The notes beneath the pieces are model-generated. The model did no database searches. It was not told where the DNA came from and saw only the letters and a program-made list of their open reading frames with translations. The position numbers were made by a program, and so were the translations under genes. Positions 22,350 to 34,154 of a DNA stretch of 64,000 nucleotides are shown one piece after another (the first letter of the stretch is position 1; the number at the start of each line of letters is the position of its first letter). The stretch covers positions 620,001 through 684,000 of the forward strand of contig JAYWVB010000012.1 of the NCBI GenBank assembly GCA_039881045.1, read 5' to 3'. This DNA comes from Chaetomium olivaceum (lineage: Eukaryota; Ascomycota; Sordariomycetes; Sordariales; Chaetomiaceae).

Positions 22350-25300
22350 GGGGTTAGGCAGCTAGAAGGCGGCAGGTTGGGTACGCGCTATCCACTGGTA
22401 TGAGGGTAAGAAGATTGTCACGGTTAGAAGGGGGTTGGGGGATGGAATTTAGACTGACCTTTTCAAGATTCAGTCCGTCGTTGGCTTGTTGCTTGTGCGT
22501 GCCTCGTTGCAATGTGTCTCTGTCCTGTTTCCGAAGCTAAAGCTGAAACTTGGAACGCCAAGGGCGAGACAGTGCCATGAATAATGCCCACAAATCTTCA
22601 TAGAGCGACCCCTTTGTTAAACGTTCCAGAAACAATGGGCTTGAACCCTTGAGTGGGCAGACCCATTATGCGCCTGGTGCGATGTGCCTGATGCGATAGG
22701 CAGTGAGGCATCGTACAGCCGAGGTTCAATTGTATGTTGAGCGACCAAGTTGAGAGACCAAGGTTGGGTTGGCACGCAAGTATGTCGTTGCCTAGAGCCG
22801 AAGGTCGTGGCAGGATTTTCAAGGCCATCAGGCGTCTGCTTTTTGGTCTAGGCAGACTCAATCTAAGGAAGTCTTTAACTCTTATCGATAACGGAATGAT
22901 TGCTCACTCAGCGCGGCGCCGTCGCTTCTCGGTTCCTGTCATTTTCATCGCAGTGACAAGGCTTTCTCAAGACGATCTGATGTCCCAAATGGTCCATGAC
23001 CTAAGCCACAAAGGCTTCACGTACACCCTCTCTTAGGTCCAGCGGCTCGACTAAGTCCCACACGCGTTGAAAGACCCAAGCCCTGCAATTGATTGTTTTC
23101 CCTTCCCGAGTGTTACTTTTGCCTTGTCGGATTCAGCTTCAGCTTTCGGCAGATTAATGAATAAACCCGGTTCAGATGGAAAATCCGGGGTTACAAGATC
23201 CAAGATCCGACATTCAAACGATCGCTCCACCCACCCCGCGCGGCAGCCGTCGGGAGCGCTGACCAAGCCAGCCGCCAGGCCCAAAGTTCTCTTTCGAATT
23301 CGGACTAGGCAATCAGGTTGCACCGCGGGACAATGGTTAGCACAAGCCGAGCTGATGAAATTCCAACTTCTAGAATCCGAGACCTTATCTCCGGTTGAAA
23401 GGCAACAAATCTGATGACGTTTGTTCCACCGGCCGACCATGGGAGTTACATGGGCATGCTGGATTTTTGGCGGCCCTTGAATCGGGATTCCGCCCTTAGA
23501 GTGACACCGCCCAGGCCGCCGCCGCCTTTGGGCTGGAAGCTGGGCCGCCGCAGGCCCGCGGACACCCTGCGCCCCGTTCCTCTGTCACATCACAAGATCA
23601 CAATTCCCTCACACGATGAGCAACCGGCTTCGTTTTGAACGCCTGAAACACAGCTGACGGCGAGAGGCAAAACCGGGGATTGTTTCTCCGGGCGGTGCCT
23701 GAACGCGACGGCGGTTAAGGCAGCGCAAAGCAGCAAGATTGGCCAGTTTGCCATCGTACTGCCGAGAACGTTTGGCAAAAGGTCGGGGTTCGGCAATCTT
23801 TAAAGCAGCCGTCCTCCGTGGCGCAGTATCGCCAAGTGGGATGGGGCCCGGCCTCGCTGGGACCTCCCAAGCGGCACATACCAATGTCACTGTGTCAGTC
23901 GTCCACACGACCTCATCCGCAGCATTGTCGTGCGCGCGTTATTTTTTCACGCGCCAAAGACCCGACGCCAGATTCGACCACAGTACGGCTGGTTACCCTA
24001 CCCGAGTACCCACCTTAGGGTTCCAGTCAGACAGCCTTGGTAAGTTGTGCAGATGTGCAAGTGAAGAGCCTAGATATCCGCAGCGGCGTGCGTAGTTATC
24101 ATCTAAAAGAGGTGTTTCTGGAGAAGACCACCGTTTAAGAGTGGAGGACGTCAAGGGGTGTAGTGAGGAGTTGCGGCCATTCTATGTATATTGGTTTTGG
24201 CCCGCCCACGAATCCCTGACGACTTTATAGACATTCCACTTACCATGCGACCCAACACCACACCCGAGGTAGTATGGATATCTCAAACACCCTTCAGCCG
24301 CACGAAGCGGTATGGTCATGGCCGGTAACCACAGAAAGGACCTCTCGCGCAGCGATGACGGTGAGACCCTTTGGCCGCTTGTAGTGGTTGCGGCCTGCAT
24401 AACTTTCCCGCCTTGCAGCAAACCCATCCCCAAGCACGGGGGCATGAGATAAGTGCCCCCGTATCATGCAGTGGAAGTACGGTATGGTGTTGAATGCTAC
24501 TTTCAAAAGTGCCGTCTACCCCCAAGAACCGCTTCTATGAATCACGGGGCGATTTTGAATTGTAACGGCCAGAGAATTCCCAGATTACAATAAAGTTATC
24601 AATTCATAGTATGCCGCAGCTGCTATTCTTAGTTCTAAGCGGGCCCGGCCCTGCACTCCTGACCATGCCGTTTGCTGGTGGTTGTTTTCAGCCCCACGGC
24701 GTATTCGGGGCCTGGTTAGGCCGTGTCAGACTAATGATCGTGCACAATGCCACGCTATCGGAGGACAGTTCTCACTGACCCTCGTTAATTCTGGGCAGAC
24801 AGAACCGGCGGCAGACGCGACGTAATCATGTGGCCCCTCGATCAATAGTATGCTAATGGAACTTTAATACAGCCTTTGCACCACTTTCGGCTCGGGGTAA
24901 TCTTACCATTGCCGAGCGTCATCGCCTGGGCTCAGAGCATATTCGTATTCCATACACGTTACGTACACGAGAGCATGAGAAGTACATGTATGTACTTTGT
25001 ACTGGGCTGTGCATGGATACGTGATGTTGGCCCCCACAACGTTGGTTCATACCAGTTGGGCCCGATTGAAGGCCGACCTGAATATTCGCAACAACCAAAG
25101 GGCAGCTTCGCCACAACCGTTGTGGTCGCGAATCCAACTAAGTGTCCAGTCAGCATCCCATGGGACTTTTGAGAGAGCTCGCATGTTCGGGAGTCAGCAG
25201 CCAACCACCGCCCACTGGAAGGGTCGTGACGTGTCGAAATCATACACTGTGCCGCTACGATTTCCGATTTCCAAATTCCGGATTCTACATTCTAAATTCT

Positions 25301-26236
25301 AAAGCAACCCTTACCGGCCTCAGACTTTGAAACAAGACTGAAGTTGCAGAGGGGGTATGTACCGCTCCTGGATTAGGCGAAATCTCGCGCTGCTGCCAAG
25401 TCCTGCTGTGCCGCTCCCTTCCGACAGGGGATCCAGCGGATAGTTCCACCTTGAACAAGCTGGAACGAACTCCAATTTCTAACTTGTGGTAGCCCACCAG
25501 TTTCATATTTCATAAGTTCGATCCGTCCTCGACGCCAAAGCCAAGACATGACTGCTCCGTGGTCAAAGGAAGCGGCCCATTCTCCCTGGAACGGACACCG
25601 CAGGCCGGGCCGGCTTCCAGGGGCCAGACCTTCGTCAATTTCGTCTCATGTAGCCACGGGTTGGCCCCTAGGCACACTTAAGACGCGAGCCACCAAGTTT
25701 CCAAGTCGAACGAAGGGCGTATCCCACGATTCGCACCTGGCCGAGTAGTATACTCAGAGTTTCAGCCCCTTCCTCAGCAGCTTAGCAGGCTTATTGTCCT
25801 AGGCCACAGCGGCCATGATGGCCATACCAGTCATCAGGATCATACTCATACTAGGCATATGGGTCACGACATCGCTGCCGTCTCCACGTTCTAACAGTTT
25901 CACAAGACGCAGTACGGCCTTCCTCGACCTTGTTGTCCTTGTTGTTGGCCTGTTGCCTGTCCGCTGACTACCTCTCCTCTGCTGGGCCATCATGACACAG
26001 TTGGCTGACCGGAAGGCCTGCCAGCCCGCCTAAGTAAGTGATTGCTTTTGGGTTGGGCATCGTAGGATTTAAATCATGATCATGTACTCCCATCAACCGT
26101 CAAAGCAAGCCATTCCTATCCTCATCTCCCTCTTCAAGTAACCTTCATCGTCCGTTGATATCGGTGCCGGACACCACTCAACTGCTAGCTAGGGTACTTT
26201 CTATTCAAGCCTCCAACCTCATTAAACACAACCACC
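22350..26236. other. 3.9-kb gene-poor stretch, nothing recognised
   Basis: No frame here has a recognisable domain or a plausible multi-exon continuation. A 64-codon minus-strand frame at 25799-25993 begins with ATG, but nothing else supports it. I see no transposon ends or tandem repeats. Confidence 0.45.
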
Positions 26237-28230
26237 ATGTCTTCCTCTGGAACCGGCACCCCACAGGGCAACAGAACTAGTCGCCAGACCAACGCCTCTG
26301 GAACCGGTGCGTCACAGGGCAACAGAACCATCCGCCAAGGCAATGGCTCTGGCGCTGCGAACCGACAGGGTGCACAGACTCAGGCAACCACCAGATCATC
26401 CACGGCTTCCACGTCTTCCTCTGCCCCGGCGAGTGCTCGCACCGGCCTTGCCGCCCAGGGTGGCGGGGAATCGACCGGGACTCGTAAGCTGGCAGCGCGG
26501 GCCAGCACCTCGGCCAACATGCAAGCCAGCGCCAGTAACCCATCCAGAGGCCCGTTCATTCCTTTCAAAGAGGACGACCCAGCGCACAAGGCACACCGCC
26601 AAATCTATCTAAAGCTCGTCAAGATGCTCGAAACTCGCAAGCCTGAAGACATGCCCCGCGTCTTTGTTTTCACAGATGTTGAGCAGGACTACGACGACCT
26701 GTTGGCCGTCATCTTCCTCGCTGAAATGCACCGTATGGGCGTTATCGAGCTCGTCGGGTTTGTCGCTAACCACCAGCCGGCCCTGAAGCGTGCCAGGTTC
26801 CTGCGGACCGTCCTCCACCTTCTTGAGCTGGGACATATTCCCGTCGCGGTGGGTACTAGTGGTGTGGAAGACGCAAAGAGTCACGGCGCCGATCTCTATT
26901 ATGGTCTCAAGAACACCACTTTCGACAAGGCATCGTGGAATAACGACCCGTTCCTTACTGGGGCCGAACTTATCCCGCAGGTTTTGAGCTCCAAGCCCAA
27001 CGTTACCGCTCTCATGCTCTCGACTCTCCAAGATATCGGGGAGTTCTTTGACAGGCAGGACAAAACCGGCAACTTCAAGGCCAATAACTTCACCAAGTTT
27101 GTTTCTCAGGGAGGCTACGAAGTCAAGGTCCAGCAGCCGGCCCCGTCAGGAAATGCCGGGCAGAATGGCAAGGCGGGTGAGCGCAGCAAGAGCGCGCCCA
27201 AGGTCAAGGTGTCTATCGAGCCGGTTAAAGACATGGCAAACAACAAATTTCATCCCACGCAGGCGGCCAACTACACCAGCCACCTCGCCGCCCACAAGCT
27301 TACCTCTGACACCTGGTCCCGCGAGGCCGCCAAAGCCGCCAGGCTCCCGGGGACCTTCATGAAGGAGCTGTTCAAGTACGGCCCGATTGGCGCCCATCTC
27401 GAGTGTGGCTGTGGATGCGACAGGAGTTCAAGTTTTACTGGGACCCCTTCAACTGGCCCTTCATGGACTTCCTCAACACCGACTGGTACCTCAACACCCG
27501 GCTGGGGATGGGCAAGACGACGCCGGAGTTCAAGAGCTACCAGGGCAAGGAGCTCCCCTTCCACGAAGCGGCGCCCAAGATCAAGGTGATTGCCTACGAT
27601 GGCTGCGCGGCCGTCGGCGCTGTGGGTGACGGCTTCATGCGCGCCATGGGCATCCTCGACCCGGACAGCAAGCTCCCCGACTACAACCGACCCTCGGTCG
27701 TGGGCCACCCCCACCGCGTTTTTGGCAAAGCAGCCGACGATACCGACCAGCGCAACCCGGAGAACCTCGGCGGCATTGACCCGGGCCGTCTAGCCAACGT
27801 CCTGAGAACCTTCTTGCTCGGCAGCCTCAGGGCCACGGCTGAGAAGGCGAAGCAGAAGATCCCGATCTCCACCATCCGCCACAGCACCGTGCCCACCACG
27901 GTCAACGTCGCGGCGTTCAAAGACAAGATGCTGCTGCAGAAACTCAGGAAAGCGCTGGACGCGGCGCAGAAGGGCTTCGATGATGCCAAGAACAAGGGCA
28001 ACACGCAAGAGGCCAGGCGCTACGAGCAGGCGATTAACGGGCGCAGGAAGTTGATTGCCGAGACGGAGGCCAAGATCAAGGCGGCCGAGGGCGGCAAGAT
28101 TGTCATGCCCAAGCGTGGCGATGTCCCGTACGAGCAGCTTTACCAGGAGGCGATGGAGTACGCTCAGAACGCGGCCCAGGCCGCCCAGCCCAAGACGGCC
28201 AAGGGGGTGGCGGCGTCGGGGAAGAAGTGA
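26237..28230 (+). CDS. Inosine-uridine nucleoside hydrolase-like protein, apparent frameshift near 27400
   Basis: The ATG at 26237 follows a purine-rich ACAACCACC context. Residues 1-95 are low complexity and start with two copies of a 17-residue repeat (GTGTPQGNRTSRQTNAS / GTGASQGNRTIRQGNGS). Residues 135-160 read RVFVFTDVEQDYDDLLAVIF, a variant of the DTDxGxDD calcium/ribose site of nucleoside hydrolases. They are followed by IELVGFVANHQPALKRARFLR and IPVAVGTSG. Near 27400 the frame changes from GPIGAHL to RVWLWMRQEFKFYWDPFNWP; no intron fits, so one base is missing there. The second frame continues through KIKVIAYDGCAAVGAVGDGF to a charged coiled-coil tail (LRKALDAAQKGFDDAKNKGN) ending at 28230. 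The predicted reaction is ribonucleoside cleavage, though the altered motif makes activity uncertain. Confidence 0.72.
26249..26350 (+). repeat. 51-bp coding tandem repeat, two copies
   Basis: Two adjacent units, each beginning GGAACCGG, encode the repeated 17-residue block at the N-terminus of the nucleoside-hydrolase-like protein. Confidence 0.7.
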
Positions 28231-30072
28231 GTGTCGGTTGGGTGGAAAGGCTTGGTCCCGTCGGTTGCCTGGTCCGGACCTGATCAATCACATGCATATG
28301 GAAGGGAGTTTGGGATTTGAACTTGACTATCAGAATGGATTACGAATGTTGAATTTTATTTGCATTTTGCTCGCGCCTTGATCACCACACTTTTAAGCGG
28401 GGGACGTATCTTAGTCAGGGGTAAACCGTAAACGTGGAGTCGTCATGTTGTCTGGCCAACAGGATCCTACCTGCACATAACTGGAACCCCTAATCCACGA
28501 GCTATCCAGTATATCGTTCAGTTTGCGGTCCCGATTGATATTTTGACATGAAAGTTCAGATGTCAAATAAACATATAGTTAAGGAGACTTCAACAAGCGC
28601 CTTTTTGCCCGCTGCGTCATCGTATAGTCCATACTCCAGTCCTTTGACTCCCCCCTTGCCTCTCCGCCGCGCCATAGTTAAGCCAAAACCGGGTTGTCCC
28701 CCCGGCTAGCTTCCACGCTTGTAACCTGAACTCGACAAGGAAACCGGTAGTCACCGGGCGGGTCGATACCGCCACCCGGAAGCCTTCTCAACCCGCCCCA
28801 GAACCCTAAGCCACGTCTTGAGCCGTAGTTGCTGGAGCTGTACCGAGTCATCAGAACCAGCCACCCGAAGTCCCAGGCAGGCCAAAAAGCAGGTACCAGG
28901 GCGGGTCAAGCACGGACTAAGGCGGTGCCGTGTACACTGAATCTCTATCAAGGGGAGCACCTGACCATCAGCCCACCCCTCCAGAACCGAACCGCCCCGT
29001 CCCCATCCGGCGCCGACGCATGCGCCCTCCCCCACACCGGCACCAGCGGGTCCAGGCAACACCTGTGCCGACGAACTACCCCCACCCAAAGCACGACAAC
29101 CGGGCCTGCCAAGCCAGGCATCGAAAAGTCTGGTGCGTGGCGAACTTGTTGCGGCAGTTGGGGGCGACGGTACTGTGTTATTCTGTCAAAACGCCAGCTG
29201 CGCCTGGTGCTGTATGTCGGGTAACGCGGTACACCAATTGTCTGCTGAGCTGTAAGCGGTTCCCGGTGGTGGGAGCCCGCACGCCGCTGTGTGAGACGTT
29301 GACGAGGGCGTGCTATGCCCGATCATGTTGTGCGTTGAGGAAGCGGCTTGTGCTGTGGGAGTTGGCTTTGGATTTGTGCTTGACTACCTAGGTTTCCGAC
29401 GAGCCAAGGTGAGCCGTAAGCGCAGTGAAGGGGGCAGCTGGAAGGTTTGTTCCAAAAGTCCTCGCGTGTGGAGGCCGCGGCGTGCTGGGATGGTGGTTGG
29501 GTGTTCTTAGTCGCTGCGGCATGCCCCAGCAGACTTTGACGCGCTGGAGAGTGATGAACGGTTCAAGAATTGGGACATTTCCATAAAAGAAATGACGGGG
29601 GATGGGCATTCCTGTGTTTTACGCGATGGATATGGCTGTCGCAGTTTCTTGCGGGGTCTTTTACAATGAGAATTAGGTAAACAATGTTGCAGATGGGACG
29701 GGGAGTCGGATTAATTACCTAGGGTATCAAGCCTGTGGGAAGCCCCCCTGAGAGGATGGATTATTAACATAGGGCGTCACATCGGAGCCGCCGGTGATCA
29801 AGGGCGACATAAGTGCTACTGGTATACGAAACCGCTCTGTGGCGAGGCGCTGAGCCATTTGGTCGGTGAAATTGAGGGATAGCGAATTCTAAACTTTGGT
29901 TCTTGGAAAGAAAAAACAAAAAGAAAAAAAGAAACGTGGAGAAAAAGATGAGGGCACAATCTGTAAACGGTTGTGACGGGTAACATCAACGCGCGGCGCT
30001 TTGCACGATCGGATTCCAGTCGCGACTAAATCGCAAATATCAAATACATGAGTTGGCATGTATTGAAATTCC
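28231..30072. other. Intergenic, nothing recognised
   Basis: Short overlapping frames on both strands without recognisable domains. No repeat or RNA gene recognised before the tRNA-like sequence at 30073. Confidence 0.45.
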
Positions 30073-30182
30073 CGGGGTGTGCAGCGGTTGCGTTGGCAGG
30101 AATCGAACCTACAAGCTGTTGGGAGCAGCAACAACAGTGTGTGTAATGGTAAACTCAGACGATCAAGTTAACCACCCAAATT
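30073..30182 (-). repeat. tRNA-like dispersed repeat, copy 1 (inverted relative to 34752-34853)
   Basis: Read on the minus strand, it starts AATTTGGGTGG. It contains an A-box-like TGGTTAACTTG, the stem-loop GCTGCTCCCAACAGC, and an exact Pol III B-box GGTTCGATTCC flanked by a 5-bp stem (GTAGG/CCTGC). It ends near CAACCGCTGCACACCCCGG. It aligns along its length with 34752-34853. The acceptor strands do not pair, so it is not a working tRNA gene; a tRNA-derived relic or SINE-like copy is the likelier reading. Confidence 0.6.
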
Positions 30183-30212
30183 GTTGAAATCAGCAAGCCC
30201 GGAGAGCCAACT

Positions 30213-31470
30213 ATGGGCCCGGGGCGGCCAGCTGGTGGCAGTCAAGGGCCTGGACGGTTGATATCATGAGATGGAAGCGAAAACCCAGGTACGATGGCCA
30301 CCCCAAGCGAGGTGGTTTGACCGACCTGATTTATTGCTGCCACGTTAATTCTTCCCACTAGAATCTCTACGCGGCATGTTTCCCAGGGCTGGGGTGATTT
30401 AACCATTCAGGGAGGCCTTGATAAGGACCAAACGCGGCGACATCGCCATCACTACGGCTATCCAGCGGAGTCTCGGTGTTCCTTCTGTGACCACCCCGAT
30501 TCTAAACACCCTCTTCGCCCGCATTTTCGAAGACGTAGCAGAGCTGCGGCAACAGGGCGGCGGAAGCCAGTTTGTGGACGACCCCAAGGAATTCATGCGA
30601 GTGCTGTTAGCTAGACCGGGCCTTCAAGAGCCATGGCGGAGGCGTAACATCAGCCCCTTCACCAAAACCGTCCTCGTCCTCCGCGCCGCCCGCAGGAACT
30701 GGCACGATAGCCCCCGCAAACCTTTCAATATTGAGCGGCACTGCAAAATGTCCCGGGCCGTCGATGTGTACTTGGCGGTCGAGAGTCTCAGCTGGAACAA
30801 CTTTACTGCGCTCCCATGCCTCATAGGACGGGGGCTGGACATCATCAGACCCGAAAGAAACTACCATCACCCGGACGAGAATATGCGTGACGACACCAAT
30901 GGAAAAAATAGTGATGTCAAGGACGACGCGGGCAAAGACTCCGTTGCGGTCAATTACCACATCTCGCCATAAATGCTGCTCGGCTGGCCTCTGGCCGTTG
31001 GACCTGTTCAGTCGGTTCCAGATCAGGCGCAGGACTTCGGCATCGATTTGCTTCGTGCCATATTTCCTGACAAATGTCTCCATGATTCTGACGACGTTTG
31101 AGTATCGCCGCCTTAGGACCTCCAAGTCGTCTCTGGCCTTCTCGACTGCTGTCTTGCCAATACCAGTGTCTCGTCGTCTGTCCACCAGAGGGCTTGAGGG
31201 GAGATTGGTACCACGGTCGGCAACACGCCCGACATGGAAAAGACGAGTGGCAAGAACGGGCTTGCCGCCACCGTGGAGAGTCCTGCCGAGGAGTTCCGCA
31301 TCTCGTTTGAGCAGATCGTGGCGGGGATGCGGCGACTGAACCTTGACGTTGACGAATCGGCGTTGACGCAGGCCTTTGCGGATCTCTCGCATCGACGACG
31401 AGGCGGCTGTCAGCTGCAACCCTGTCTTAGAAGACTCGGACGGAGATACTATCATGACTTTGTAAAAAAA
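30213..31470 (+). pseudogene. Unrecognised family member A (decayed paralogue of B and C)
   Basis: Homology to C and B can be followed through several frames. Possible start MGPGRPAGGSQGPGR at 30213 (compare B MGTDRDGRPARG). Then LRGMFPRAGVI, an in-frame TAA at 30400, and PFREALIRTKRGDIAITTAIQ (compare B LRDILPNTGMVWPFRS). The core is LVLRAARRNWHDSPRKPFNI and MSRAVDVYLAVESLSW to about 30810. The C-terminal helix domain FRISFEQIVAGMRRLNLDVD lies at 31296-31380. A frameshift then precedes the acidic tail ending EDSDGDTIMTL at about 31464. Between core and C-terminal domain lie roughly 250 extra bases with coding character on the opposite strand. Stop plus frameshifts make it a pseudogene. Function unknown; no known domain recognised. 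Confidence 0.65.
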
Positions 31471-31802
31471 AAGGGAGGCGGGCAACTGGGAAAACGACCG
31501 AAGGACAGGGGGCGCAAAGGGATGATTATGTAGGAAGGGATCAGGTTGTTCGGTGTTGTAATTCTCTGTTGAAAAAAGTCTAAAAGCAAAGATTGATTCA
31601 AACACACGGCCGGCCTCCAGCGACACATAAATATCGTATTTTGGAGATGTGGTAAATAGAAGCAAGATGGCGCGTTGCTGCTAGTCGGGTCGTTCTTTGT
31701 TCGCTGTTCTACGCTTGGCTGAAGGAGCTGGCCTGTGTCTTTTTCCCATGGGCTGGAACACTGGGGACGCGCTCTCAGTTGAACATAGTCAGAACGAGGC
31801 GG

Positions 31803-32578
31803 CTACTGTTGCCCAATGGCGAGTTCTTGAACTCCATCGATCATCATGTCAACATCGTTGTCCATGCAAACCTCAACCGTAGTCGCCAGGGCTTGGCTGG
31901 CCTCAGGCTGGGTTACCGGGCAATTCCCATGACATCGTCCTCACCCCTCTCAATCTCCATAGACAGTATCCGGCCACCACGGCCCCGCAGCCAATCCAGG
32001 TGCTGCATAATATACGCGCTGCCCCAATTGAGAGTATCAACTTTGTTGAACTCGTCGATCGCCCGGGTGAGCTTGCATGGCTGAGTGATGTCCACGGGCA
32101 ATTGGGGAGTGAAGAACCAATTCTCGCGCGCTGCGCGGATGATCAGGAACAGCATGGTGAAGTGGTAGCCGCGGATGGTCTTGGCCCATAGCCGGACAGG
32201 TCTATTTCTATGAAGGACAGCGAGAAGCAAGACTGGGCTGTCGATCCCGGTTACAGTGGCTGGCTGCTGCAGCAACCTGGTCGCCTCGACGAACATCTGA
32301 GAGAATAAGTGTTCCACTCTCCTTTCCGATAACTGAGGAGTGACGGTCCTGAGAGCAGCAGCAATCTTTGCGTCAGAGTTCCCCACCAGAAAAGACCTGA
32401 AAGGCCACACCATCCCAGTATTAGGAAGGATATCACGGAGACGAGGTTGGCTAGGATGGCCATTCATGACCAGGTCTATGAGTGCCTGTTGGTGAGTAGT
32501 TAAGTGTCTGCGCAGCACATCGTCCCTGCGGGATTGGTGGAGGCCCCTGGCCGGTCGGCCGTCACGGTCGGTGCCCAT
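31803..32578 (-). CDS. Unrecognised family member B (paralogue of A and C)
   Basis: The ATG at 32578 gives MGTDRDGRPARGLHQSRRDD. The single frame runs to a stop at 31913 (221 residues). The core shared with A and C is ILPNTGMVWPFRSFLVGN, LFSQMFVEATRLLQQ, LIIRAARENWFFTPQLP and KLTRAIDEFNKVDTLNW. In the next frame, directly after the stop, the sequence reads VTQPEASQALATTVEVCMDN then DVDMM, ending at 31803. This resembles the acidic DLDVDMVL end of C, so a 1-nt slip near 31915 may have cut off the true C-terminus. It lacks most of the MRxL..VD C-terminal helix domain of A and C. No signal peptide or membrane segment. Divergent from C, with about 515 bp between starts. Function unknown. Confidence 0.6.
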
Positions 32579-33093
32579 GATGATGGAGTTACCGCCTCGT
32601 GTTCTATCCCTTTGCTAGCTAACAATAATATTCCACCTAGGAAGGTAAGTATCCATACATTCGAACGGAAATAACGAGTTGCCAGTCGGGGATGGGGGTG
32701 GAAGGCGACCAAGACACAGCAGTGACCAGTGTGTGCGACGGGGAAACCTTTTAAGGTATGTGAAATTTATGAACAAGTTGGAGAGCACTTTGATAGATTT
32801 GATCTGGGATTGATTGAGTGTTGTTCCAGCAAACCAACCCCATTGAATTCACGCCCACAATCCACGGACCTCGGAACCTTTGTTCTGTCAACAGCTCTTC
32901 TGTTCCGTCATATCGAAAATCGCACCCGGGTTTTCATTCCGCCCGCTCCTGGATATCTCTTCATCTGCGTCTGGACGTGTACTTGGTTCCCTGACACATG
33001 TTCCCTTCCCAGCACACCTCATCCTCAGCCGACTCTACAGGCTGACCAGCCTCCGCCCACGACACATTCTTCCACCGAACCCGGATTTTCAGT

Positions 33094-34154
33094 ATGGGTA
33101 CTAGACGAGATAATGGCCGACTCAACAAAAAGGATCGGGTTGCTGCACGGACGCAAAAACATCAGGATCGCCATGCCGCGCTGCTGCTGCCGCCGCGGCC
33201 CCCCCTTCGCGCCTTGACCCTTCGAAGGCCGGCCCTCGACGCACCCCAAGCACCGGCCAGAAGAAAAACAAAAGGTTACTAGTCCGAAAGTTGATGCCCA
33301 AGGCCGGCATGGTCTATTTCTGTTCCCGTTACCTTCTGGTACGTGAGCGACACGACCGGGCGCTTGGGGTGGCCATGCGAAAGGCCTTCCGGTTTGTCAC
33401 GAAGCCGCTGCTCAACGAACGCTTCGCCCATATGTTTGAGGCCGCAACGGAAGTGCAGCAGCAACAAGTCAGACACTGGGAGAGTTTGAGTCCCCGATAC
33501 CATGCTGCCTTTGACTCCGACATGTTTTTCCGTTCCCTTCGACAGCACCATTCCGTCCAGCCCTGGGCCCAGCACATCTCGCAAAGCCTTTTGACCGGCT
33601 TGTTTATGAACCTACGTGCCTCTCGCTTAAACTGGCATCGTACCCCGCAAAATCCGCTCAACGTCTCAGAGCATTCGCTGCTAGCAAAGGCGATCGACGC
33701 CTTCAACGCGGTCGACATTTTGTCGTGGAGCACGGATGCCCCTTTCTTGGGATGGATGATCCGCGGTGGTCCCGGGTTTCACACCAAGAATATCATGACG
33801 GGAAACAGCTCAATAGACGTTGAGGGTGAGCATAGGAAGAGAACAACAATGGACGCGTACGCCAACAGCGTCAATAAAGGGGATTTGTACGACGGCACCT
33901 CTGCGAACGTGGTCAGCTCTATCCCGGTTGGGGAGGAGATGGAAGGAATCATTACGCACGCCAATTACATTTTCCAGTTGACTTACGACCAGGTCGTCGA
34001 AAGTATGCGGCTTCTCAGTATTGAAGTCGATGTGCCCTCCCTGATCGAGGCGTTCGCCAGGTACAAGCTGGACGATGACATTGTTCAAGCTGCACAGTGG
34101 AGCCAAGCAGAAACGGATTTCTTTGACGACTTGGACGTGGATATGGTTCTCTGA
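33094..34154 (+). CDS. Unrecognised family member C (most complete paralogue)
   Basis: The N-terminal segment from the ATG at 33094 (MGTRRDNGRLNKKDRVAART, HQDRHAAL) matches the start of B (MGTDRDGRPARG). It must shift frame near 33275, in an A-rich run, to continue as LLVRKLMPKAGMVYFCSRYL. A shorter intact product could start at the ATG at 33294. The core is ERFAHMFEAATEVQQQQ, WAQHISQSLLTGLFMNLRAS, RLNWHRTPQNPLNVSEH and LLAKAIDAFNAVDILSW. The C-terminal domain reads IFQLTYDQVVESMRLLSIEV then DVPSLIEAFARY, with an acidic end DDLDVDMVL. It has no transmembrane segment or signal peptide and matches no family I can name. The conserved R-A-[AS]-R-x-N-W and V-[DE]-x-L-[SN]-W motifs define the group. 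Confidence 0.62.

Noticed and set aside
30607..31665. 352-codon open frame on the minus strand over paralogue A
   Set aside because: Most of it is antisense to sequence homologous with B and C on the plus strand, it lacks a recognisable domain, and its ends look compositional. Only the middle part is kept as a finding.
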